This document shows, one piece after another, positions 27,901 to 35,053 of a stretch of 38,131 nucleotides of DNA; position 1 is the first letter of the stretch; each line of letters starts with the position of its first letter. The notes beneath the pieces are model-generated. The model was given only the letters and a program-made list of their open reading frames with translations. It was not told the DNA's origin and did no database searches. The stretch spans positions 1 through 38,131 of the forward strand of contig LNEW01000217.1 in assembly GCA_001464375.1 (NCBI GenBank). The letters are read 5' to 3'. Both the position numbers and the translations under genes were made by a program. Source of the stretch: Rhodospirillales bacterium Ga0074136. GTDB lineage: Bacteria; Pseudomonadota; Alphaproteobacteria; Acetobacterales; Acetobacteraceae.

Positions 27901-27990
27901 TGGTTGCCCATCCGAGTCGAGTTCCCAGTGACGTGCCGGAGGCGCGTAGGGCGAATTGAGGATCGGGCGGCTGAAGAACTCCGAATCCAT
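24943..27990 (-). CDS. Res-like DEAD/DEAH helicase-nuclease, type III-like restriction subunit
   Basis: The 1015-residue protein combines a superfamily 2 helicase motor with a C-terminal nuclease. Helicase motifs are ATGAGKTT (about 180-187), LNDEAHHC (about 315-322), LSATPFF (about 371-377), SMLTEGWDANTVTHILG and EQVVGRALRR. Near the C-terminus PDFILRVDDG followed by LIVEVKGY is a PD-(D/E)XK nuclease core. From memory this resembles the set NCBI calls BPTD_3080 family restriction endonuclease. With the methyltransferase it would translocate on or cut DNA lacking the host's methylation. It starts the five-gene leftward operon. A GAACC/GGTTC inverted repeat lies 43 nt upstream of its ATG. Confidence 0.9.
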   Translation of the reverse strand: MDSEFFSRPILNSPYAPPARHWELDSDGQPTSRIVETRRRSDLITPVPKPKRRKGGKGKDQSQFTFQDSGGLSSATQEYNPTPIINEVRGYVETWRNLPNPDQWGVTPETARLLQHWRHHQFQGVRPFFCQVEAVETAIWLAEVASDPKRAARYGKFIDHLKRANAQANPDLMRIALKLATGAGKTTVMAMLIAWQTVNAVRQPNSKTFSRGFLIVAPGITIRDRLRVLQPNDPDSYFREREIVPQDMLGDIARAKIVITNYHAFKLRERIDVAKGTRSALEGWREEKLQTLETEGQMLQRVMPDLMGFKNIVVLNDEAHHCYRERVSDEDDDLKGDEKEEAKENNEAARLWISGLEAVKRKLGVANVYDLSATPFFLRGSGYAEGTLFPWTMSDFSLMDAIECGIVKLPRVPVSSNVNDGTMPVFRNLWDHIGKAMPKKGRGTGQAADPQKLPTYLITALQALYGHYKQTYDLWQEKGIRIPPVFIIVCNNTATSELIYRYISGYELSDAEGGTSFQQGALELFRNYDEFGNRLARPKTILVDSAQLESGEALDKDFRAMAADEIERFRKEMVERSGDIRAGETIDDATLLREVMNTVGKPGRLGEQVRCVVSVSMLTEGWDANTVTHILGVRAFGTQLLCEQVVGRALRRQSYELNDQDLFNVEYADILGIPFDFTAKPVVAPPAPPRETVRVHAVRPDRDALEITFPRVEGYRVELPEQRLEAQFKPDHVLELTPELVGATRTRNQGIIGEAADLTLDHLDEVRDSTVLFHLTRHLLYRTYRETGEEPKLHLFGQMKRIVRQWIDGGYLRCIGGTFPAQLLYMELAEMAANKIKDAITESLVGEKPVLAILDPYNPTGSTRFVNFTTSKATRWEARPDRSHINWVVCDSDWEAEFCRVAENHPRVLAYAKNQGLGFEVPYLLGTQSRHYRPDFILRVDDGRDDPLNLIVEVKGYRGEDAKEKANTMRAFWVPGVNNLGSHGRWAFAEFTAVYEMEDEFASLLAAFADESVLV

Positions 27991-28032
27991 GCCCGGCGCG
28001 GCCCCTAGGTTGCTTGAAATACATCTTTCCCG

Positions 28033-28045
28033 GAACCAGTGGTTC
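28033..28045. promoter_or_regulatory. Perfect inverted repeat upstream of the Res-like gene
   Basis: GAACC and GGTTC arms separated by 3 nt lie 43 nt before the start of the Res-like gene, in the only gap from which the five-gene operon could be transcribed on its own. It may be an operator; no dedicated control-protein gene is present. Confidence 0.3.
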
Positions 28046-28125
28046 GATCAAGCATGGCGAGCAACTTAGTGGCGAATTTCACAGCGCGTAATCAACAGAG
28101 CCGCTTGCCTTCGGGCTCGTGGGAC

Positions 28126-28204
28126 CACGTCCACCGGAAACGGCTCAATCAACCCCCTCAGGGTGGGCCTTCCGGCTGTTGGCTGATCGGCACCGCCTCC
28201 ACGT
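28126..28204 (-). pseudogene. Frameshifted remnant of a recombinase-associated small HTH gene
   Basis: On the minus strand this stretch encodes VEAVPISQQPEG and then, one base out of frame, LIEPFPVD. The intact gene at 33318-33704 has VEAILDGRQPEG and LIEPLPVEW at its C-terminus with the same spacing less one base. The DNA matches in 21 of 22 bases at 28131-28151 (plus-strand CCACCGGAAACGGCTCAATC) and in 11 of 11 at 28168-28178. The F in LIEPFPVD suggests it came from a different homologue, not a recent copy of the intact gene. It begins where the hsp70-like frame stops, so the hsp70-like gene and the relic are directly abutted. Confidence 0.75.
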
Positions 28205-29979
28205 CAGGTCTGCTCCTTGCCAACAAACCGCCCATCGTCGTCGCGCCGCCGGCGTCGCTCCACGTCCTTAATCTCGTCTGGCAGCGTAACCTCGGGCATG
28301 TCCACCGCGGGTAGGCTCAGGCCGACCGCCACCGCCAGGCGGTGCACCTCCGCGGCGCCGCACAGCACGTGATCAAGATTCTCGGGAGACGGCAGCCGCA
28401 TTAGGCGGACCCCGCCGCCGTCCTGGCTGTGACGCCGCAGCCAGGCGTCAAGGCTACCTGTGCTGGCCTGATGCACAGCCGACCGGGTGCCGCCGCCCAC
28501 AAAGAACACGGGCAGTCCCTGCACCCAGCGTTCGCTTTGCGGGTCTCGGTTCCGCTTGGTTCCCCAGATCACAGTTCGCTGTCGGCGGTCGAGATCCCAG
28601 CGGAAATAGTTCGCAAGCGGTGGATCATCCGCACAACCCTGCCAGACCTCAGCGCCGAGCATTGCCACCTCGGCCGCGAAGATGGGGCAGCGCGCCGCAC
28701 CATCGCGTCCCTTGAACAGGTTGAAAGTGCAGCAGTCCACCGTGCCGCCTCCTACGTCGACGATGGCGTAAAGGCCGTCATCCAGCATGGTGGAGTTGGC
28801 GAAGCCGGATACCGCCGCCGCGATCTCGGGGACAAGCGCGGCTTGCGCGCGCTCAAGCAGCCCTGTCTCACAGTTTGCCATCGCGGCCAGCGCTGCACGG
28901 GTAGCGGCGAGAGTTATAGCGGCGGGTTCGTCGATCAGCGACAGTGCGGCGGCGATACACCGCTCGTAGCGACGGCGGAGACCGCTATTGTTCAGTGAGG
29001 CGGCGGGGAAACCGAAATTGTAAGACCAAGTAATCCGCCCCCGCTGCATGAGCATGGCCCGTTCGGTTGCCAGCCAGCCCCGCGCCTGCCGGACCTGAAG
29101 CGCTAGAAACGCGCAGGCTGCTTCTTCAGCATTCGCCTGTGCGGCCATGGCCGTCATCACCGGGGCACGCGGGTTCGCCATCAAGCCTGCCTTCAGAGCG
29201 CAGGAAACGGCGGCGCCCGGCAGGGGTGCAAGAGAGAACGCACCATCAGACGCGAGCCAAAGCCGCGATGCCCAAAGATAAGGGTGTTCATCGGCCTGTG
29301 CGAAGGACGGCACAGGGACGGCATAAGCGGGTGAGCCCGCCTCGTAGGGCAAACGCGCGGCGATCTTCGTGCTGCTGGTACCGAAGTCCACGCCCAAGAC
29401 GATCTCGATCCCACGCCGGGTGGAAGCCGCTGGCGAGACAGGGGTCGCACCATTTGCGAGGCGCTTGTTGAGTTCGGCAACATCATCAGAAGTCGCGCGG
29501 CATGCCGAGGCTAGCTCGCGCGCGCGCTGCTCGATCTCCGCTGGTAATGCCTCGATCTTCGCGGCGAGCCTGCGCGCCTCAGCTTCCTTCTCGCTATCGC
29601 TCGGTGGACGCGGCGGGGCCATAGCGCTGGCCTGGATCGCCTGGCCGTTGAGCGAGGGCGTGGGCGGTCCCGCCGCCTGTGGACGCTTTGCATTTGCGCC
29701 GCCGGCAGTCGTCGCTGCCTTCGGTATCGCCGGATGAACGCTGCCGCTACTACCCGCCGGCCGAGCATGCCGGGCCTGAGCGACGGGCGATTGAGGGAAT
29801 AGAGTTTGGGGAGCGATCTGAGGTGTCGGCGCTGGGTGCCCCCCGGGCAAATCCTTGGTCGTAGACGAATCAGGTTGTCTTCCGCGCGAGTTCGCCAACT
29901 CAGGCTGTTGCGGCGCCCTGGGAGCCGAAGGCTCAGCGGACCTGAAGAGCCGCCCGATCCATCGCAAAAGCCCCGACAT
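28204..29979 (-). CDS. Hsp70/actin-fold ATPase with long N-terminal extension
   Basis: The 591-residue protein carries an Hsp70-type nucleotide-binding domain at its C-terminal side: phosphate-1 loop GVDFGTSSTK (about 196-205), phosphate-2 loop DVGGGTVDCC (about 408-417) and adenosine motif FFVGGGTRS (about 492-500). The usual Hsp70 substrate-binding domain after it is absent. Before it lie a short amphipathic start (MSGLLRWIGRLFRS), about 110 residues rich in proline, alanine and glutamine, and a helical, probably coiled-coil stretch (KEAEARRLAAKIEALPAEIE). No DnaJ or GrpE gene is nearby. It begins 58 nt after the SNF2-like gene and is probably its operon partner. Its stop codon lies at the edge of a gene remnant. 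Confidence 0.85.
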   Translation of the reverse strand: MSGLLRWIGRLFRSAEPSAPRAPQQPELANSRGRQPDSSTTKDLPGGHPAPTPQIAPQTLFPQSPVAQARHARPAGSSGSVHPAIPKAATTAGGANAKRPQAAGPPTPSLNGQAIQASAMAPPRPPSDSEKEAEARRLAAKIEALPAEIEQRARELASACRATSDDVAELNKRLANGATPVSPAASTRRGIEIVLGVDFGTSSTKIAARLPYEAGSPAYAVPVPSFAQADEHPYLWASRLWLASDGAFSLAPLPGAAVSCALKAGLMANPRAPVMTAMAAQANAEEAACAFLALQVRQARGWLATERAMLMQRGRITWSYNFGFPAASLNNSGLRRRYERCIAAALSLIDEPAAITLAATRAALAAMANCETGLLERAQAALVPEIAAAVSGFANSTMLDDGLYAIVDVGGGTVDCCTFNLFKGRDGAARCPIFAAEVAMLGAEVWQGCADDPPLANYFRWDLDRRQRTVIWGTKRNRDPQSERWVQGLPVFFVGGGTRSAVHQASTGSLDAWLRRHSQDGGGVRLMRLPSPENLDHVLCGAAEVHRLAVAVGLSLPAVDMPEVTLPDEIKDVERRRRRDDDGRFVGKEQT

Positions 29980-30037
29980 CTAGCTCAGCCCGCCGACTGT
30001 GTCGCACAACTGGCGACCGCTGTGGCGTCACTGGCGC

Positions 30038-33000
30038 TCATCGCACAACCTCGACAATCGCCACTGCCAGTTGCTCAGCCTGCGCGGTCTGCATTCGTCC
30101 ACGCTCAATCTCGGCACGCCGGATCGTCGCGCGCTCTTCCAAACGCTTAAGCTTCCCCTCATTGGCTGCCAGGATACCGGTGAGCCGGCGGGCGCGCGAG
30201 CTTCCGCTGTTGATCTCCCGCCGTTGACCATCAATGAGGGCCATGAGCCGCCCACGTTCCGCGCCGAGACGTTGTTCCAGTGTGCGCAACTGAATGGCTG
30301 CACGGTCGTCTTGTTCGGCCTTGCGCGTCGCCTTCTCCTGCAGGAAGCGCTCGGTCAGCCGTTCAAGGAGGTCGGACTCGCAGCGGTCTGCGAGGGCAGT
30401 GGTGTTGAGAAGGGCGTCAGCTTCGCTCCACAGAGTGCCGGCTTCTGCTGCAATTAGCAGGAGCCTCTCGGCATCGTCGTCCGCCAACGCAGTTCCGTCC
30501 GATAGAGCGAAGCCGCCATATACGATGCGCTCCTGCTCGACCTGACCACCGAAGCGGCAGAGCATTGCGAGGATCGTGTAGCGGCCGGGGGAGATGTTGG
30601 CCACAGCGCCAACTCGCTCCGAGCTGAGCCGCGCGGCGACCGCTGGTCGTAGCTTCGGAGCATCGGTCTCCGCGACCCGGGCCGCGACGAAGCGGACCAG
30701 AGGGTGTGTCTGTGTGATTGTCTCCACAGCACGAACGCGCCGCTGGCCTGCAATCGGGCGCCCGAACCGGCACACAAGCGATCCGGTCTCACGCTCGACT
30801 TTGCCACCTGTCGGCAGGCGGCTTGCCTGCAGCCAGTCCACGTAGGCGGCGCGAGCCTCAGAGGTTAGCCGAATCTCGTAGGTATCTTCGCGGTCGAGGT
30901 CGCGGATAGCGCTTCCAGGGTACAAGGCCGCAAGCGCGTCACTCAGGTAGCGTGCCAGGTCGCGAGCACCGATCCAGCGATGCATCTCATGCGCCGTATG
31001 AATCGAGCGGAGGACGTGATCGCCGTGGGCGATTAGCGCCGCTGCCTCGCCTTCCAACTCCTCTTCGAGCTTGAGGCGATTCTCAATCGCTTGGCTCGTC
31101 TGGTCGATCCGCTGCGATATTTGTTCGGGTGTTAGCGCCCCCATGAGCAGCTCTGGGGTCAGCTTTGCGATCTCCTCACCAAGCACGGCCTCGAAGCCGC
31201 CAAGGGCGCGTTCACAGATGCCCAATCGCTCGTAGAGGCGACGGTAGATTTCGTCGTCGATGGTGCCGCGGTGCATGAGGTTGATGACTGTGACAGCGTC
31301 GGCCGCTTGACCTAATCGGTCAACACGGCCGATCCGCTGTTCCACACGCATCGGATTCCAGGGCAGGTCATAATTGACTACCGTGCGGCAAAACTGGAGA
31401 TCAATGCCTTCGCTTCCCACCTCGGAAGACAGCAGAACCCTTAGCTCACGATTGGCCTCGAACCGCGAGATGGCAGCGTCCCGCTCCGTCGTGCCGCCAT
31501 GGATGGTCTCACACTGGATGCCGGCTTGCTCCAGGCGACGCGCCAAGTAGCGAAGCGTCGGTCGGAATGTCGAGAATACGACGGCCTTTTCTTCGGGATC
31601 CGACACGAAGAACTCACGCAGGACCTCGAGGAAGGTGGCAAACTTTGTGTCGTGCCGCTCCAGTTCCTTTCCAGACGGCAGGCTGGTGCAGATGCGAGCG
31701 AGGCGTTCTACGAGAGGTTTGAGGCCGATCTCTGACGTTGCGTCGACGTCGCCCTCCGCAGCGATGTCCTCATCCTCGGCCTCGGCGTCTACGATGTGTC
31801 GCCGCCAGTGGTCGACAGCCGCGGGCAGGCAAGAAGCGAGAAGTCTTTGCGGTGTGGCGAGCAGGAAGCCAGCGGGGACGTCGCGTCGCCAAGCATGCTG
31901 CTGCACCTCGGCCGTGATTGCGTCGTAAGCTTCGCGCTCTAGCGGAGACATCTCGGCCCGGTGCGCACTCACGCGCCGGACAACACGAAGCTCCTGGACA
32001 TCGCGGCGGCGCGTTCGGTTCACTGTGTTCGCAAGCAGGTTCGCCGCTTCGAGACGCCCGGCCAGGCGAGCACGCTCAGCCAGTGGAATTGGGTCTGGCA
32101 ATCGGCCCAGATCGCTGAGGAGAGTTGCAATTTGCTGCGTACCGGCGAGCAGCCGGTGCCGCGCGGCCTCTGACACCAGCGCGCGGATTTCACCGGACGG
32201 TCGTCCACGGAGTGCAGCTTCCCTTGCCTCGATCAGCGGGCGGTTGGCGTCCAAGATTTCGTCAAGCGCGGTCGGGTGTCGGAACGTCTCCGGGTCGATC
32301 AATGCCAGGAGTGAAAAAAGGTCGCGGCTCTTGAGGTGGATCGGCGTCGCTGACAAGAACACATGGTGCTGTGCTAACGGTCGGGCCAGCCGGCCGAGCA
32401 AATTGCTCTGGGTGTCAGGGTTGCGGAGGTGATGGGCCTCATCCACGACGAGCATGTCGAACACCGGCTCGTCGTCTGCGCGGTCGCGCATGAGCCTGGC
32501 AAGCTCCGCGGAGGCGCGCCCAAACATGGGGTCGGTCTCATCTTCCCATCGTGCCGGAGGCTTAAGGCCCTGCAGACTGCACACGGCGATGAAGCCTCGC
32601 GACCAGCGGTCGCGATCGCGCAAGAGAGCAAGGAGTTCGGCAGCTGATAACACGCGTGCATCGAGCCCAAACTTGCCGGAAAGCTCGGCTTCCCACTTAC
32701 TGCACAGGACTTTGGGACAAACAATGAGTGCCCGTCGATAGTCAAAGCGCGCGCGCAACTCTGTCCAGATGAGGCCTGCTTCGATCGTTTTGCCTAGGCC
32801 AACCTCGTCGGCGATGAGCAGGCTGCCGGTTGGCGACGACAACATCTTCAACACCGGCTTGAATTGGTGCGCATGGAAGTCTGTGTTCGTCGACTCCATG
32901 CTGTAAATCACGTCTGCGAGGCGACCGGTCAGCCGGATGTGTGCGAGGACCTGCCGAAGCCGGGCCGGCTCGCTGAACCTGCCGGAGCGCAAGAACTCGA

Positions 33001-33211
33001 TCGGCTCCTCGCTCGCAGTCGGGAGCGGTTCGAGTTGGTCGAGCGGGACGGTACTGACCCCAGATGGAAACTGGACCCGGCCGAAGGAGCGGCCGGCACG
33101 GACAACGACATCCTGGAACGCGCCAAAGCGCTGGGGATCGCCGATTAGCCGCACGAGCATTCCACGCACGAACACGTCGTTGTTCACATCAGATCCGGGC
33201 GCGTCAGACAT
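30038..33211 (-). CDS. SNF2/RapA-like helicase-family ATPase
   Basis: The 1057-residue protein is a superfamily 2 Snf2-type DNA translocase. The N-terminal 60 residues form a small beta-rich domain (VRGMLVRLIGDPQRFGAFQD onward), as in RapA-like proteins. Motif I is IADEVGLGKTIEAG (about 133-146), motif II VVDEAHHLRNP (about 255-265) and motif III FLSATPIHL. The C-terminal lobe has AVVFSTFRPTLRYLARRLEQ, GSEGIDLQFC and QRIGRVDRLGQ. A long charged coiled coil ends the protein. Its overall form resembles DrmD of DISARM, but no drmA, drmB or drmC genes are present. I use the ATG at 33211 (MSDAPGSDVNND); a TTG 12 codons upstream is possible. It is the first gene of the island's leftward series. Confidence 0.88.
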   Translation of the reverse strand: MSDAPGSDVNNDVFVRGMLVRLIGDPQRFGAFQDVVVRAGRSFGRVQFPSGVSTVPLDQLEPLPTASEEPIEFLRSGRFSEPARLRQVLAHIRLTGRLADVIYSMESTNTDFHAHQFKPVLKMLSSPTGSLLIADEVGLGKTIEAGLIWTELRARFDYRRALIVCPKVLCSKWEAELSGKFGLDARVLSAAELLALLRDRDRWSRGFIAVCSLQGLKPPARWEDETDPMFGRASAELARLMRDRADDEPVFDMLVVDEAHHLRNPDTQSNLLGRLARPLAQHHVFLSATPIHLKSRDLFSLLALIDPETFRHPTALDEILDANRPLIEAREAALRGRPSGEIRALVSEAARHRLLAGTQQIATLLSDLGRLPDPIPLAERARLAGRLEAANLLANTVNRTRRRDVQELRVVRRVSAHRAEMSPLEREAYDAITAEVQQHAWRRDVPAGFLLATPQRLLASCLPAAVDHWRRHIVDAEAEDEDIAAEGDVDATSEIGLKPLVERLARICTSLPSGKELERHDTKFATFLEVLREFFVSDPEEKAVVFSTFRPTLRYLARRLEQAGIQCETIHGGTTERDAAISRFEANRELRVLLSSEVGSEGIDLQFCRTVVNYDLPWNPMRVEQRIGRVDRLGQAADAVTVINLMHRGTIDDEIYRRLYERLGICERALGGFEAVLGEEIAKLTPELLMGALTPEQISQRIDQTSQAIENRLKLEEELEGEAAALIAHGDHVLRSIHTAHEMHRWIGARDLARYLSDALAALYPGSAIRDLDREDTYEIRLTSEARAAYVDWLQASRLPTGGKVERETGSLVCRFGRPIAGQRRVRAVETITQTHPLVRFVAARVAETDAPKLRPAVAARLSSERVGAVANISPGRYTILAMLCRFGGQVEQERIVYGGFALSDGTALADDDAERLLLIAAEAGTLWSEADALLNTTALADRCESDLLERLTERFLQEKATRKAEQDDRAAIQLRTLEQRLGAERGRLMALIDGQRREINSGSSRARRLTGILAANEGKLKRLEERATIRRAEIERGRMQTAQAEQLAVAIVEVVR

Positions 33212-33317
33212 GGCGCTATGATCGCCGAAACCGGCGCGGATCTGCAACTATTCGATTACTTGGGGCTTTTCTGGATGCCGGCCCGAAACCTCGAAGCTGA
33301 CATGGCGCCCGTCGGTA

Positions 33318-33704
33318 TCACGCGCCGACGTGCCCGGTCTGTGCTTCCCATTCCACCGGAAGCGGCTCAATCAGGATAGGCAGCGTCATTCCTTCCGGCT
33401 GCCGCCCGTCAAGGATCGCTTCGACGATTTCTGGGGACAGTAGCGTGAGACGCAATAGGCGCGAGACGTAGGACGAGTTGATCTTCTCGGCTGCCGCCAG
33501 CTCGCTGATCGTGGCGAAGCACCCGGTCTCCATCATCCGCCGCCACCGGAACGCCCGGGCCAGCGCCTTCACCAACGTGGTGTCCGCCGCCGAGGAGCCC
33601 CGGTTCGTGGCGGTCGCAGGCGAGATCATCAGCTTCCGCCCACCCCGCTGCTTCCGGACCGCCAGCGGCACTCGCACGGTCAGCATCTGCGCGGCGCCGG
33701 TCAC
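33318..33704 (-). CDS. Small HTH protein accompanying the serine recombinase
   Basis: The 128-residue protein has a ParB/KorB-like helix-turn-helix segment, ISELAAAEKINSSYVSRLLR (about residues 66-85), followed by LTLLSPEIVEAILDGRQPEG and a C-terminal LIEPLPVEW. Proteins of this form often follow large serine recombinases in alphaproteobacteria; I know no experimental function. A recombination directionality or DNA-binding role is a reasonable guess only. It starts with a GTG at 33704 overlapping the recombinase stop in a GTGA junction. A decayed homologue is found at 28126-28204. Confidence 0.8.
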   Translation of the reverse strand: MTGAAQMLTVRVPLAVRKQRGGRKLMISPATATNRGSSAADTTLVKALARAFRWRRMMETGCFATISELAAAEKINSSYVSRLLRLTLLSPEIVEAILDGRQPEGMTLPILIEPLPVEWEAQTGHVGA

Positions 33705-35053
33705 GCTGCGACCCTCGCCGCTTCGGCCGGCGGCGCCGCCAGGTCCCGCGCCAAGCTGGCCAGCCCCTCCAGCTTCAGCCGCACGTCGGCGCCGCCCTCC
33801 CCGACATCCACCCGGTCAACCAGCAGGCGGATGATGCGCGCCTGCTCTGCGGGGAAGAGTTCATCCCACAGCGGGTCGAGCCGCTCCAGCGCCAGCCGGG
33901 CCTCGTCCTCCGTCATATCTGGCGCCGAGGCCCGCGCCGCGCGCCAAGCACCCAGCACCACCTCCGGCTGGCGCAGCAGCCCCCGGACCTGGGCGATGAC
34001 CGCGCCCTCGATCTCCGCGGCGGAAATGCGCGCGATGGCCGGCCCGTCCGCGGCGCTGCCCTTCAGCACCGACTGGCTGACATAGTAGCGGTACTGCTGC
34101 CCGCGGCGCCCCCGCGCGTGGGTGGGCGACATGGCACGCCCGTCGCTGCCGAAGATCAGCCCGCGCAGCAGCGAAGGCGTCTGGCAGCGGGTGCGGTTGG
34201 CGCGTGTCTTCGGGCTGATCGCCAGCAGGGCGTGCGCCGCGTCCCACATCGCCCGCGGCACGATGGCGGCATGCTCGCCCGGATGCGACTTGCCCTTGTG
34301 CATCGCCTCGCCGAGATAGGTGCGGTTGCTCAGCACCCTGTACACGTCGCTCTTGGTGAAGGCGCGGCCGCGTTTCGTGGTGGCGCCCTCCGCCCGGAGC
34401 ATCGTGACGAGCTTCGTGCCGGATTCCGTCTCGACGAACCCCTCGAAGATACGCCGCACCAGCGCCGCCTCAGCCTCATTCACCAGCAGCTTGCGATCCT
34501 TGGCGTCGTAGCCGAGCGGCACGAAGCCGCCCATCCAGATCCCGCGCGCCCGCGACGCCGCGACCTTGTCGCGGATGCGCTCGCCGATCAATTCGCGCTC
34601 ATACTGGGCAAAGCTGAGCAGGACGTTCAGCGTCAGGCGGCCCATCGACGTCGTCGTGGAAAACGACTGAGTGACGGAAACAAAGGTCACGTTGTTCGCG
34701 TCGAACACCTCCACCAGCTTCGCGAAATCCATCAGCGCGCGCGACAACCGGTCAATTTTATAACAGACGATGACGTCGATGCGGCCGCGCTCGATGTCCG
34801 CCAGCATGCGCCGCAGCGCAGGCCGCTCCAGCGTGCCGCCGGACACGCCGCCATCATCGTAGCGGTCCGGCACCAGCACCCACCCCTCCGACCGCTGGCT
34901 GGTGATATAGGCCTCACACGCCGCGCGCTGGGCGTCGAGCGAGTTGAACTCCATGTCGAGCCCTTCCTCGCTCGACTTGCGCGTGTACACGGCGGCGCGG
35001 ATCTTCCTGACGGTGGCCGGCATGGCGGCGTCGGCGGTCGGCTTGCGCTTCAT
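33701..35053 (-). CDS. Large serine recombinase
   Basis: The 450-residue protein is a serine site-specific recombinase that would cut and rejoin DNA through a serine-DNA bond. The N-terminal resolvase domain has YTRKSSEEGLDMEFNSLDAQ with the catalytic serine near residue 27, VICYKIDRLSRALMDF and SFAQYERELIGERIRDKVAA. A recombinase domain (GYDAKDRKLLVNEAEAALVR, then YRVLSNRTYLGEAMHKGKSH) and a zinc-ribbon-like region follow; the latter is reduced in cysteines (one clear cysteine, in TRCQTP). At 450 residues it is shorter than typical phage integrases such as phiC31. It is chained by 4-nt overlaps to DUF2924 before it and the small HTH gene after it. Confidence 0.93.
   Translation of the reverse strand: MKRKPTADAAMPATVRKIRAAVYTRKSSEEGLDMEFNSLDAQRAACEAYITSQRSEGWVLVPDRYDDGGVSGGTLERPALRRMLADIERGRIDVIVCYKIDRLSRALMDFAKLVEVFDANNVTFVSVTQSFSTTTSMGRLTLNVLLSFAQYERELIGERIRDKVAASRARGIWMGGFVPLGYDAKDRKLLVNEAEAALVRRIFEGFVETESGTKLVTMLRAEGATTKRGRAFTKSDVYRVLSNRTYLGEAMHKGKSHPGEHAAIVPRAMWDAAHALLAISPKTRANRTRCQTPSLLRGLIFGSDGRAMSPTHARGRRGQQYRYYVSQSVLKGSAADGPAIARISAAEIEGAVIAQVRGLLRQPEVVLGAWRAARASAPDMTEDEARLALERLDPLWDELFPAEQARIIRLLVDRVDVGEGGADVRLKLEGLASLARDLAAPPAEAARVAA

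Noticed and set aside
30038-33211. A DISARM system, because the SNF2-like protein resembles DrmD
   Set aside because: No drmA, drmB or drmC genes are present, and the methyltransferase is type III-like rather than the class I DISARM enzyme next to drmD.
17974-33211. A BREX system
   Set aside because: No PglZ-like phosphatase, BrxC-like ATPase, BrxL or PglW gene is present.
33212-33317. Extra small gene between the SNF2-like gene and the small HTH gene
   Set aside because: The gap is only 106 bp and no frame with a start, ribosome binding site or recognisable content was found.
33354-33401. The CCACCGGAA...CTCAATCA match with 28131-28178 as attachment-site direct repeats
   Set aside because: The similarity continues at protein level with silent and conservative changes and a one-base deletion, so it is better explained as a homologous gene fragment than as a recombination core.
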